A stretch of DNA of 7,925 nucleotides from Candidatus Aminicenantota bacterium (lineage in GTDB: Bacteria > Acidobacteriota > Aminicenantia > Aminicenantales > Aminicenantaceae). The notes beneath the pieces are model-generated. The model saw nothing but the letters and a program-made list of their open reading frames with translations, was not told the DNA's origin and did no database searches. The DNA lies in assembly GCA_013139435.1 (NCBI GenBank), contig WTAW01000195.1, forward strand, positions 1 through 7,925, read 5' to 3'. This document shows positions 1 through 6,709 of the stretch, one piece after another. Position 1 is the first letter of the stretch, and every line of letters begins with the position of its first letter. A program made the position numbers and the translations under genes.

Positions 1-1
1 C

Positions 2-571
2 AACGGCTCCGGTTCAGTAGGTGTCATGGAGATCGCCGAAGCCTTCGCCAAGAACCCGGTCAAACCCAAAAGGTCCATCGTGTTCGCTCTCTGGACGGGT
101 GAAGAAAAAGGGCTCCTAGGCTCAAGGTACTATGTGGCCCATCCCTTCATCGAAAAAACTTACTGCAACCTGAACTTAGATATGATCAGCAGAGTTTACG
201 ACAAGAGCCGTATTGGAATGATGGCCCGGATGTTTGGGAAAAACATCCCCAAGGAGGCATTGGACAAAATCGATGCGAAGAAATTTATCAGTCTCTCCTA
301 CGATGCCGATACTCCCGAGCTAGGAAAAATCATACGGAAAAACAACAACTATGTCGGCCTTCACTTAAGCATGCGTGCTTCCAGTGAGGGCATGGGTGGC
401 AGCGATCACGCACCATTTGCCATGAGCAACATCCCCTGGGCTTTTTTCATGGCTGCAATGACCGAAGATTATCATCAACCCACAGACACAGTGGATAAAG
501 TGAGCCCCAAATTGATGGAAAAGATCATCCGTATCACTTATCTCACGGCATTTTCACTGGCGAACAATTAA
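2..571 (+). CDS. M28 family zinc metallopeptidase (aminopeptidase-like), C-terminal part, 5' partial
   Basis: The reading frame is open to the left edge, so the gene starts upstream of the window. The first visible residues are NGSGSVGV, which match the family motif D-N-x-S-G just after its bridging metal-ligand Asp. The base at position 1 is c, as expected if that Asp codon is GAC. Numbering from N1 at base 2 (189 residues visible), WTGEEKGLLGS carries the general-base and metal-ligand glutamates E34-E35 (bases 101-106). NLDMIS gives ligand D60, GGSDHAPF gives D135-H136, and YHQPTDT gives ligand H158. These motifs in this order are diagnostic of M28 di-zinc exopeptidases, which remove N-terminal residues or dipeptides and are usually exported. 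Any signal peptide or N-terminal domain is out of view. The protein stops soon after the last catalytic motif, as is normal for the family. The next gene follows after 75 bases on the same strand. Family assignment is secure; the substrate is unknown. Confidence 0.93.
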   Translation, partial: NGSGSVGVMEIAEAFAKNPVKPKRSIVFALWTGEEKGLLGSRYYVAHPFIEKTYCNLNLDMISRVYDKSRIGMMARMFGKNIPKEALDKIDAKKFISLSYDADTPELGKIIRKNNNYVGLHLSMRASSEGMGGSDHAPFAMSNIPWAFFMAAMTEDYHQPTDTVDKVSPKLMEKIIRITYLTAFSLANN

Positions 572-646
572 TCCCTATAACGACAACTGAACAAGTTAAC
601 AACTAAGTTTTCAGCTCCTATCACAGGTTTTGACCGCCTCAAAGAT

Positions 647-1180
647 GTGAGGCCCGGAGAACTCGTTCTGGATATTGGCTCCGGCTATGGTAGAGTTCTT
701 GTCTATTTAGAACAAAAAGGATTTGAGCACGTCTTTGGGTTGGAATCTGATTTTCGGTATTTTAAAAAGAATCCTCTCTCTGTGGTGTGCGGCAGGGGGG
801 AACAAGCTCCCTTCAAAGATGAAAGTTTTGGAGCTGTTTTTTCCATCGGGGTGTTCTCTTACATCCTTGAAGACCAGAAGCGGATGCAGTTGTCGAATGA
901 AATTCAAAGGATTTTAAAATCGCGGGGATTTCTCTTCCTGTCCTGTTTTATGATCAGCGGCGATGAATACCATCAGAACAAATACCGGGAAGGTCAAAAA
1001 GAGTACGGGACATTCGGGATATTCGAATCAGATTCAAGAGGGATCTTCCGGCACTCCAGAGAGAACGAATTAAGAGAGCTTCTCAACAAGTTCCGCATCC
1101 TCAGCTGGAAGACACGTCCATTCATGACCATGAACAAACGGCCAGCCTCAGGTGTGATTATCGAGGCTCAGAAGCACTGA
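647..1180 (+). CDS. Class I SAM-dependent methyltransferase, N-terminus uncertain or truncated
   Basis: The product has a Rossmann-type methyltransferase core. Motif I is VLDIGSGYGR (residues 7-16). The acidic residue that binds the SAM ribose is E33 in FGLESD. EQAPFKDESFGAVFSIGVFSYI (52-73) is the post-II / motif IV region, and a helix followed by RILKSRGFLFLSC (about 88-100) is the usual post-core strand. The C-terminal strand GVIIEAQK near the end looks intact. The substrate cannot be told; the layout is that of small-molecule methyltransferases (methyltransferase_11/25 type). The start is the problem. GTG at 647 is the only ATG, GTG or TTG in frame after the stop at 578-580, it has no Shine-Dalgarno, and it puts motif I only seven residues from the N-terminus. 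The open frame before it (581-646) reads like homologous protein, for example ITGFDRLKDVRPGE. The gene is therefore either 5'-truncated or decayed, affected by an upstream frameshift, or started from a rare codon. It follows the M28 gene and may be read through from it. Confidence 0.75.
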   Translation: MRPGELVLDIGSGYGRVLVYLEQKGFEHVFGLESDFRYFKKNPLSVVCGRGEQAPFKDESFGAVFSIGVFSYILEDQKRMQLSNEIQRILKSRGFLFLSCFMISGDEYHQNKYREGQKEYGTFGIFESDSRGIFRHSRENELRELLNKFRILSWKTRPFMTMNKRPASGVIIEAQKH

Positions 1181-1203
1181 AGAAATCATCGATCGACAGG
1201 TCA

Positions 1204-1232
1204 TTGACATCATACATTCTTTAAACTATATT
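1204..1232 (+). promoter_or_regulatory. Sigma70-type promoter of the msrBA fusion gene
   Basis: A perfect -35 box TTGACA (1204-1209) is separated by 17 bases from TATATT (1227-1232), a 5 of 6 match to the -10 consensus. The start of transcription would fall near 1239, giving a leader of about 28 bases before the ATG at 1267. The region is strongly AT-rich. This supports msr being transcribed on its own rather than from the upstream methyltransferase gene. Confidence 0.75.
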
Positions 1233-1242
1233 AATTATATAG

Positions 1243-1254
1243 ATTACATGTAAT
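1243..1254. promoter_or_regulatory. 12-bp perfect palindrome, candidate operator at the msr transcription start
   Basis: ATTACATGTAAT reads the same on both strands. After one mismatch on each side, two more pairs fit (1240-1241 with 1256-1257). It lies between the -10 box and the ribosome binding site and overlaps the start of the predicted transcript, a place where a dimeric repressor would block transcription. The regulator is not identifiable from the sequence. The site is AT-rich, so chance is possible. Confidence 0.4.
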
Positions 1255-1256
1255 AT

Positions 1257-1262
1257 AGGAGG
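1257..1262 (+). promoter_or_regulatory. Shine-Dalgarno site of the msrBA fusion gene
   Basis: AGGAGG lies four bases before the ATG at 1267. It is a full-strength site and fixes the start so that the hydrophobic export signal is included. Confidence 0.85.
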
Positions 1263-1266
1263 TATC

Positions 1267-2307
1267 ATGAGTCAAAAAATCGGCGGCATTCTCGTGATCC
1301 TGACCCTTCTACTAGGGTGGAATATTGTAAAATCAATTGCTGAAGAAGATGTTTCTATGGAATTGTTTCTGGATGGAGAGACACATATGGTTAAAAAAAT
1401 CATGAAATCTGAGGAAGAGTGGAAAAAGATATTGACACCCGAGCAATACCGCGTTCTGAGAAAAAGCGGTACAGAGCGGGCATCCAACGGCCAATATAAT
1501 GATTTTTACGAAGAAGGGATCTACACCTGTGCCGCTTGTGGTACACTCCTTTTCAGTTCCGATACAAAATACGACCATGGGTCGGGATGGCCGAGTTTTA
1601 CTGCAGCTATAGACGAAAAAAATATCGAATACAAGACGGACTATTCTCTGTTGACGAAGAGAACTGAAGTGAGATGCACAGTTTGCGACTCCCATCTCGG
1701 CCATGTGTTTGATGACGGTCCATCGCCCACTCATAAACACTTCTGCATCAACTCTGTGGCGCTGGATTTTTCCTCTAAAAAAACTGAATCCGGATCAGCA
1801 ATCTCAAACGCAGAACAGGAAAAAAAAGAGGGGAAGACATCTGTATCCGAGACTGCCACCTTTGCGGCAGGATGTTTTTGGGGAGTGGAGCATAAATTTG
1901 GCCAATTGAAGGGAGTCCTCTCTACAGCGGCCGGATATTCAGGAGGAGATGTCAAAAATCCCACCTACAAACAAGTGTGTTCAGATAAAACAGGACATGC
2001 AGAAGCGGTGCACATCATCTATAACCCCGAGGAAATCACCTACGAGGAGCTCGTCCTTTTTTTCTTCAAGATCCATGACCCTACACAGCTCAACAGACAG
2101 GGACTTGATGTTGGGTCTCAATACAGGTCGGCTATCTTCTATCATGATGAGATCCAGAAGAAGACCGCACTCAAGGTCATTGAAAATTTAAACACATCCA
2201 AACGTTATAAAAAGCCCATAACAACTCAAGTTGTTCCTTACTCTGAATTCTACAAGGCAGAAGAATACCACCAGAAATACTACGAGAAACTGAGAAAAAA
2301 GTACTGA
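1267..2307 (+). CDS. msrBA: Exported bifunctional methionine sulfoxide reductase, MsrB-MsrA fusion
   Basis: The 346-residue enzyme reduces methionine-R-sulfoxide (MsrB part) and methionine-S-sulfoxide (MsrA part) back to methionine. Residues 1-25 form a signal peptide or membrane anchor: a Lys, then a hydrophobic run GGILVILTLLLGWNIV, with possible cleavage after SIA. There is no lipobox cysteine. MsrB spans about 45-168, with zinc cysteines C88/C91 and C137/C140, the substrate-site motif GSGWPSF (105-111) and catalytic C160 in HFCINSVAL. A charged linker of about 28 residues (169-196) follows. MsrA spans about 197-346, with catalytic C203 in GCFWGVE, GYSGG (223-227), C238 in the VCSDKTGHAEAV motif and DPTQLNRQGLDVGSQYRSAIFYH (271-293). 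The B-before-A order is less common than A-B, though B/A fusions are known. The protein ends without the C-terminal cysteine-bearing tail used as resolving cysteine in many MsrA proteins, so C238 or an outside reductant may take that role. It carries no thioredoxin domain. The likely job is repair of oxidised envelope proteins. Confidence 0.95.
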   Translation: MSQKIGGILVILTLLLGWNIVKSIAEEDVSMELFLDGETHMVKKIMKSEEEWKKILTPEQYRVLRKSGTERASNGQYNDFYEEGIYTCAACGTLLFSSDTKYDHGSGWPSFTAAIDEKNIEYKTDYSLLTKRTEVRCTVCDSHLGHVFDDGPSPTHKHFCINSVALDFSSKKTESGSAISNAEQEKKEGKTSVSETATFAAGCFWGVEHKFGQLKGVLSTAAGYSGGDVKNPTYKQVCSDKTGHAEAVHIIYNPEEITYEELVLFFFKIHDPTQLNRQGLDVGSQYRSAIFYHDEIQKKTALKVIENLNTSKRYKKPITTQVVPYSEFYKAEEYHQKYYEKLRKKY

Positions 2308-2359
2308 GACCCAGCCAGTAGAGATATTCATTATTTTGATGAATCCTGGTAGGACAGTG

Positions 2360-5300
2360 TCAGCGAAGGTCGAGTTTCACGAATTTTGATTCCCAGGGTT
2401 TTATGTGGATCGATTCCGATGACTCTCCGATTATCTCTCCAAAAACATTGACTTCTGTCAGGGACTGCCTCCGGGAATTCACGAATGGCAAGACGACACT
2501 CAGTGCCGCAGGCCTTCCGTCTGTCTCTCGGAGATGCAGAATGACTCCCTCTCCATCCTGAGAGGGTTTAGCACTCACGAGAAGAATGTTATCCGCATTT
2601 ATTTTTAGCAGCGATTGTGTGCGGGGGGCTTTCGAAGATTCCCCGGCAGGAAAAACTCTCGAAAGCAAGGGGACTCGAGAGCTCCAGCTGAATCGTGTCG
2701 CAAACGAATTGGACTTATTTTTGGTGGACGTCAAGAAGTATTTCCACTTGAACTCACCTTCCTGGCTTGCCCTAAAATTTGTGACCCAATAATTGTTCAT
2801 CACCCAGGAAAATACATGGGGGGTTGAAATCTGCGCGATGTACTGAAACTTGCCGAGATTGATATCTCCGCATTGCACGAGAGGCGTCTCATCGCTGCCA
2901 AGGATATATTGGCCGCCGGAACCTCGGATCGCCACGAAATTCTGAACAGCATGCCAATCCGCAGAAGTTCCTTCCAGCTGATTTTCTCCAGGATAAACCA
3001 AACCTCCTTGGATCTCATAACAGGTTTTGCTATTGACCATACGAAAAGGAAAAGCGATGTAAATCGCTTCCGGGTCTGTGATTCCCCTCTTCGTGATCCG
3101 GTAATGGAGCTCGATCCTTTTTTCCGTGTTGAAAAGCCTGATCTCGCAGATCACTGGTTTTCCCTCTTCGGCTGTCACACTCTCACCGGAAACGAGAACA
3201 CTTGTCCATATCGGACCATCTATCCCTCTCTTGAGCTTGATGTGAGTAAGGGGTTGCCTTTCATAGGTGTTCAATCGAAATTGTTCTAATTGAGCCCTGT
3301 TGGAGATGGTCTCGTGGATGAATTGCCCCAGCAGCCAGGGACTCCGGGAATCAACCAACTCGAGGTGTAATTTTTTATCCACAAGGCTAAAAATGGCACC
3401 GGTTGTCTCATCGATCACAATTTTATAATACTTATTCTGTACAATTCCTCCACGGAGTTTAGAAAGATTTGGTTTCTTGGATACCCCCCTTTTAAGTTCA
3501 ATCTTATAGACCTTATACCCCATTGGTGGAATGCCTTTGCACCATAAATTCCAGTATGTACCATCCACCCGACTCCGAGACGCTTGTACAGGTATAACAC
3601 GGCCGTGGTCATCAACGATACGAAAGGCACTCCCCAGAGGAATGATCTCATGATCGATATAGACTTCGACCAAGTTTGTTCGCGGCCAGTTCAAGGTGTT
3701 GAACACGCAAATTGTGGGAACATTTGAACGAGGGATAAAGGATTGGATGAGGCCCATCCCCGCCTCCTGGAGAAGATGAGAATCCTTCACAGCTTCCCAG
3801 ACATATGCCGACTTCTCCGACCACTGCACCATGCTGTTCTCGCAGAGAGGATCACTGATACTCTCTGCCGCGCCTAGTGTGTGTTCATCCCAAAAGAGCA
3901 ATGCATCGATGATTTTCTGCATCCTCTTCAATGCAGAGCTTGGTATCTGCTGTCCTAAAAGCCTGGCCATGGAGAGAAGTCCCTGGTTTGCCACAAGCTC
4001 TGTTTGAGTAGAACGTGCCGCAGCTGTCTCACGTGCGGCAGAACCAAACCCATCCGACCACCAGTCGGGCCAGGCAACGCGATAAACATCAAGATTTTCA
4101 GAATTGTTTTTCTCGAGATATTCAAAAAATTCCTTGGCCGTTGCACTCCGCAACTTTGGCCATTCGTATTTCTCGTTCCATTCTTTAATAAAGTTGCATC
4201 CCCCGATGGCCGGAGGTGAATTATCTGTATAATACCCAGAGTACTGGACAGCGATCCGGTTGTGGGGATAATTCTTTGTGTCAAGATCCTTGAGGTACTG
4301 CATCAACTCTGTTTCAATAGTCGGGAACTTGCCCGTATGGATCCCCCAATTGTTTCCTGTCATGTAGTGGTCTGCGCGAAAGGCTAAAACTCTCCTGCCG
4401 GACGCCGACTCCCACCAAAAAGCTGTCGGCTTATCGAAAGGAATGCGCGCACGATGCCCGTGTTGCCCCATGTTCAAATACTTGATGCCAGCTTCAGGGA
4501 AAAAATCCGCCAGACACCAGGCAATGCCGTTGACATCGTTTTGCATGGCCGTGGTAACAGGAATTCCCAATCCCTTGAATTGTTTTAAAGGAAGCAGAGA
4601 AGCGCTCAAAAGATTTTCATCGACGATCTCGGACATGTTGAATATCATCCCTGTCACTTCTATGCGCCCTTCACGAACACGTCGTTTGAATCTCTCTATC
4701 TGTGCGGGCGGCCGGTTATTCAAGAATTCGCTGACTCCCCAGGACGACTCACACGTCCAACGGAATCGGGCTGCATCCGGGTAGTCATCCGTCAGGTCAC
4801 AATAATCCAGTGCATAATCGATAAAACGGATGTGTTCTGCCAAGATCTCGGTTTGAGGCCGTGTATATCCAATATCCGTATGTGTATGCTGGACGAGATA
4901 GACAAACCACTTCCGGATAGGAATCTGCGTAAAAGTCTTTGTGACAGGGCTTCTCACACCCGTCTTTAAGGATATCGTGCGTTTTTGTTCCCTTATGACT
5001 TCAGGAAAATTGAGAACGATCCTGTTAAATCCAAATTCCAGAACGGTCTTGATATCCTCAATCTCATCCCCAGAAATCGTCGCTCCTAGGGAATTACCGA
5101 GACGGATCACATCGAGGTGAACTGGTTGCCAGAGCTGACCATTTCTTCGGACGAGCGCCTGTTGTGGAATGACTGTGATACCTGCCTGAACTGGGCTCTG
5201 GAAGGTCATGTACCAGACTTGACTCCCAGCTGTTTCCCCCATAACTTTCAGCTTTAGTGCCTTTCCGCGCGGGAATGAGGCCACAGGTATACGCATGGAC

Positions 5301-5752
5301 ACATAACCAAAGACATCATCATGCCGGTCGATCAAGGTGACACGAAATCGCAGTTCTGATCCTTCAGGCCCATTAACAGTAAACTCTTTGATGGAGCTTC
5401 TCTTCGGATTCGAAAAACGGAACCACTTTTTCCCATTGATATAAAGGTCATAATTGTGGGATTCCAGGTCGACATCCATGCCGAAGATCCAGACGAACGT
5501 AACATATTCCCTGTTGAATTCAGGAGGGATAGAGGCGGATTCCCACTCAATACAATCTCGCTCATCCAGCGATCGAACCAGAAGAGCGGACCTGACATCT
5601 GGCTGCGGTGAATGATACCGGATCGTGCCTCCTGTTATGGTTTTTTGATAACCTTGTAACCAACGCGTCGGAGCCATCTGTGCCGGAAGATTTCCAGCCC
5701 AGATAAACAGAATAAATGCCAGGCCCGAAGCAGAAGCCTTCAAGAATTTCAT
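2360..5752 (-). CDS. Exported GH38 alpha-mannosidase-like glycoside hydrolase
   Basis: The product is 1130 residues from the start chosen here. An ATG six codons further upstream (5770) exists, but ATG 5752 has a strong Shine-Dalgarno and gives a clean signal peptide MKFLKASASGLAFILFIWAG, with likely cleavage after LPA (residue 24). Residues about 35-275 look like one or two beta-sandwich domains of unknown role. The GH38 catalytic domain begins near 281. HTHTDIGYT (289-297) holds the expected zinc ligands H291 and D293. MQNDVNGIAW (403-412) holds D406, the expected nucleophile and zinc ligand (codon at 4535-4537). WPDWWSDGFGS (561-571) lies where family members usually carry a zinc-ligand His, but no His is present. 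The remainder (about 670-1130), opening with ICVFNTLNWPR, matches the beta-rich GH38 C-terminal half. Family enzymes are retaining alpha-mannosidases; this divergent branch may use another sugar. It is divergent from the transporter gene and convergent with msr, with its own promoter. Family assignment is fairly sure; the substrate is unknown. Confidence 0.88.
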   Translation of the reverse strand: MKFLKASASGLAFILFIWAGNLPAQMAPTRWLQGYQKTITGGTIRYHSPQPDVRSALLVRSLDERDCIEWESASIPPEFNREYVTFVWIFGMDVDLESHNYDLYINGKKWFRFSNPKRSSIKEFTVNGPEGSELRFRVTLIDRHDDVFGYVSMRIPVASFPRGKALKLKVMGETAGSQVWYMTFQSPVQAGITVIPQQALVRRNGQLWQPVHLDVIRLGNSLGATISGDEIEDIKTVLEFGFNRIVLNFPEVIREQKRTISLKTGVRSPVTKTFTQIPIRKWFVYLVQHTHTDIGYTRPQTEILAEHIRFIDYALDYCDLTDDYPDAARFRWTCESSWGVSEFLNNRPPAQIERFKRRVREGRIEVTGMIFNMSEIVDENLLSASLLPLKQFKGLGIPVTTAMQNDVNGIAWCLADFFPEAGIKYLNMGQHGHRARIPFDKPTAFWWESASGRRVLAFRADHYMTGNNWGIHTGKFPTIETELMQYLKDLDTKNYPHNRIAVQYSGYYTDNSPPAIGGCNFIKEWNEKYEWPKLRSATAKEFFEYLEKNNSENLDVYRVAWPDWWSDGFGSAARETAAARSTQTELVANQGLLSMARLLGQQIPSSALKRMQKIIDALLFWDEHTLGAAESISDPLCENSMVQWSEKSAYVWEAVKDSHLLQEAGMGLIQSFIPRSNVPTICVFNTLNWPRTNLVEVYIDHEIIPLGSAFRIVDDHGRVIPVQASRSRVDGTYWNLWCKGIPPMGYKVYKIELKRGVSKKPNLSKLRGGIVQNKYYKIVIDETTGAIFSLVDKKLHLELVDSRSPWLLGQFIHETISNRAQLEQFRLNTYERQPLTHIKLKRGIDGPIWTSVLVSGESVTAEEGKPVICEIRLFNTEKRIELHYRITKRGITDPEAIYIAFPFRMVNSKTCYEIQGGLVYPGENQLEGTSADWHAVQNFVAIRGSGGQYILGSDETPLVQCGDINLGKFQYIAQISTPHVFSWVMNNYWVTNFRASQEGEFKWKYFLTSTKNKSNSFATRFSWSSRVPLLSRVFPAGESSKAPRTQSLLKINADNILLVSAKPSQDGEGVILHLRETDGRPAALSVVLPFVNSRRQSLTEVNVFGEIIGESSESIHIKPWESKFVKLDLR

Positions 5753-5756
5753 GCTC

Positions 5757-5761
5757 CCTCC
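5757..5761 (-). promoter_or_regulatory. Shine-Dalgarno site that decides the GH38 gene start
   Basis: Read on the minus strand, GGAGG lies four bases before the ATG at 5752. The alternative ATG at 5770 has no comparable site, and using it would place a charged, Cys- and Gly-containing stub ahead of the signal peptide. The site lies inside the longer version of the ORF, which is why the longer start is rejected. Confidence 0.8.
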
Positions 5762-5773
5762 ACAATCCATTTC

Positions 5774-5794
5774 TAATCTGAATTATTCAGGTTA
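5774..5794. promoter_or_regulatory. 21-bp dyad in the GH38 leader, candidate operator
   Basis: The core arms CTGAAT and ATTCAG (5778-5783 and 5785-5790) flank a single central T. After one mismatched pair the symmetry resumes with TAA/TTA at 5774-5776 and 5792-5794, so nine of ten pairs match. It sits just downstream of the predicted GH38 transcription start, a typical repressor position. It could also form a small RNA hairpin in the leader. The binding protein is unknown. Confidence 0.5.
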
Positions 5795-5810
5795 ATAGAA
5801 AACAGCCCTG

Positions 5811-5839
5811 TTTATATCATATGAGGAATATCCGGTCAA
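5811..5839 (-). promoter_or_regulatory. Sigma70-type promoter of the GH38 gene
   Basis: On the minus strand, TTGACC (5834-5839, 5 of 6 to consensus) is followed after exactly 17 bases by TATAAA (5811-5816, 5 of 6). Transcription would start near 5804, leaving a leader of about 50 bases that contains the dyad at 5774-5794 and the ribosome binding site. It lies in the divergent gap before the transporter gene, so the two genes could share control. Confidence 0.7.
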
Positions 5840-5864
5840 TTCGCACAGATTTTTGTTCACCGGC

Positions 5865-5892
5865 TTGATTTTAGAGAAGAGATAATACATTC
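5865..5892 (+). promoter_or_regulatory. Weak candidate promoter for the leader ORF and TSUP transporter
   Basis: TTGATT (5865-5870) and TACATT (5887-5892), 16 bases apart, each match four of six consensus positions. Placement is right for the leader ORF at 5925, but the match is modest. No better pair was seen in the divergent gap on this strand. Confidence 0.25.
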
Positions 5893-5924
5893 TTACATCT
5901 CACGGCTTCTCCAAGGAGTTCCCG

Positions 5925-6005
5925 ATGAAAAAAAGAAGAAATAACCCTATTGATGGAAATCCTCTTTTTGAAGGAATAACACTTTGGGAAATATCCCAGG
6001 CCTAA
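5925..6005 (+). CDS. 26-codon ORF overlapping the TSUP start, probable leader peptide
   Basis: The Shine-Dalgarno AAGGAG (5913-5918) lies six bases before this ATG, which makes it the best translation start on the plus strand of this region. The peptide begins MKKRRNNPIDGN and ends LWEISQA, with stop TAA at 6003-6005. It has no membrane segment. It overlaps the first 22 bases of the transporter gene in another frame, so ribosomes finishing it would pass over the TTG start at 5984. This is the usual arrangement for translational coupling or leader-peptide control. Alternatively it is the displaced N-terminus of the transporter separated by a frameshift, or a chance ORF. No homologue is recognised. 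Confidence 0.45.
   Translation: MKKRRNNPIDGNPLFEGITLWEISQA
5971..5976 (+). promoter_or_regulatory. Shine-Dalgarno site for the TTG start of the TSUP gene
   Basis: AAGGAA lies seven bases before TTG 5984. The in-frame stop at 5969-5971 leaves no other start upstream, so this modest site supports the TTG. It lies inside the overlapping 26-codon ORF. Confidence 0.55.
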
Positions 6006-6709
6006 TCCTGGCATTTTTTATAGCAACTTTTGGAGCCCTCCTTCAGGGATCTGTGGGTTTTGGTTTGGGTCTCATCGGGGTCCCCCTTCTTGTGCTCATC
6101 GATCCGGTCTACGTGCCTGGGCCGGTGCTATTGGCAGCGTTATGCCTGAACCTTCTCATTTTTCTCCGGGAACACCACGCCATCCACATCAAAGGTCTGC
6201 ATTGGGCAGTCGTCGGACGGATAGTGGGCGCGATTTTTGGCGCCATGATCCTCATAGCGATCCCACAAAAAAGTGTATCGGTGATGTTCGGCGTGATGGT
6301 GCTTTTGGCGATCGGCATCAGCCTCGCCGGTTTCCATCTTACAATGACATCCAAAAATATATTCGGAGCTGGTGTCGCTTCCGGGATTATGGGGACAACG
6401 TCCTCGATTGGAGGCCCCCCAATGGCTCTTGTTTACCAAAAACACAAAGGTCCGACCATCAGAGGCACTCTATCAGGAATATTCATCTTCGGCACCATTA
6501 TTTCTCTAATCGCCTTAACTATCATCGGACGCTTTGGGCTCAGAGAGATTAAGACCACAGCCATATTGTTACCGGGTGTATTCCTCGGGTTTCTCCTTTC
6601 AAATCGATCCATAAAAATTCTCGACAGAGGTTTTATTCGGCCGGCAGTGCTGATCACCTCGGCTATTTCCGGGATTGTCGTTATCCTACGTAACCTTTTT
6701 TTAATTTAA
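5984..6709 (+). CDS. TSUP (TauE/SafE) family membrane transporter
   Basis: This is a 241-residue inner-membrane protein with about eight hydrophobic segments (roughly 5-25, 29-62, 73-93, 97-117, 125-148, 160-182, 190-206 and 218-240). The two related half-signatures of the family are visible: LQGSVGFGLGLIGVPLL (20-36) and GTTSSIGGPPMALVYQ (137-152). Both fit the internal duplication of TSUP proteins. Members export or import sulfite, sulfoacetate and other small organic anions; the substrate here cannot be assigned. Length is typical. The start is TTG, the only available start after the in-frame stop at 5969-5971. The gene overlaps the 26-codon ORF upstream and ends overlapping by four bases with the opposite-strand gene downstream, so any terminator must lie inside that gene. 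A sulfur link to msr further left is possible but unproven. Confidence 0.9.
   Translation: MGNIPGLILAFFIATFGALLQGSVGFGLGLIGVPLLVLIDPVYVPGPVLLAALCLNLLIFLREHHAIHIKGLHWAVVGRIVGAIFGAMILIAIPQKSVSVMFGVMVLLAIGISLAGFHLTMTSKNIFGAGVASGIMGTTSSIGGPPMALVYQKHKGPTIRGTLSGIFIFGTIISLIALTIIGRFGLREIKTTAILLPGVFLGFLLSNRSIKILDRGFIRPAVLITSAISGIVVILRNLFLI

Noticed and set aside
1333..1740. Minus-strand open frame across the MsrB half
   Set aside because: The plus-strand frame has intact zinc and catalytic motifs here; the opposite frame shows no family features.
2311..2349. Hairpin ATTCAT/ATGAAT with outer CCAG/CTGG between the convergent msr and GH38 genes, as a bidirectional terminator
   Set aside because: The stem is short, AT-rich and broken by an unequal internal loop, and no T-run follows on either strand.
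2873..3289. Open frame of 138 codons on the plus strand inside the GH38 gene
   Set aside because: It is antisense to a long, well-conserved coding sequence, has no recognisable domain and no ribosome site; an antisense shadow.
6142..6552. Open frame of 136 codons in another frame of the transporter gene
   Set aside because: Its translation is rich in His, Arg, Ser and Pro, typical of an out-of-frame reading of a membrane protein, and the TSUP frame clearly explains the DNA.
1267..6709. A sulfur-handling gene cluster made of msr and the TSUP transporter
   Set aside because: The two genes are separated by a 3.4-kb opposite-strand glycosidase and have separate promoters, and the TSUP substrate is unknown.
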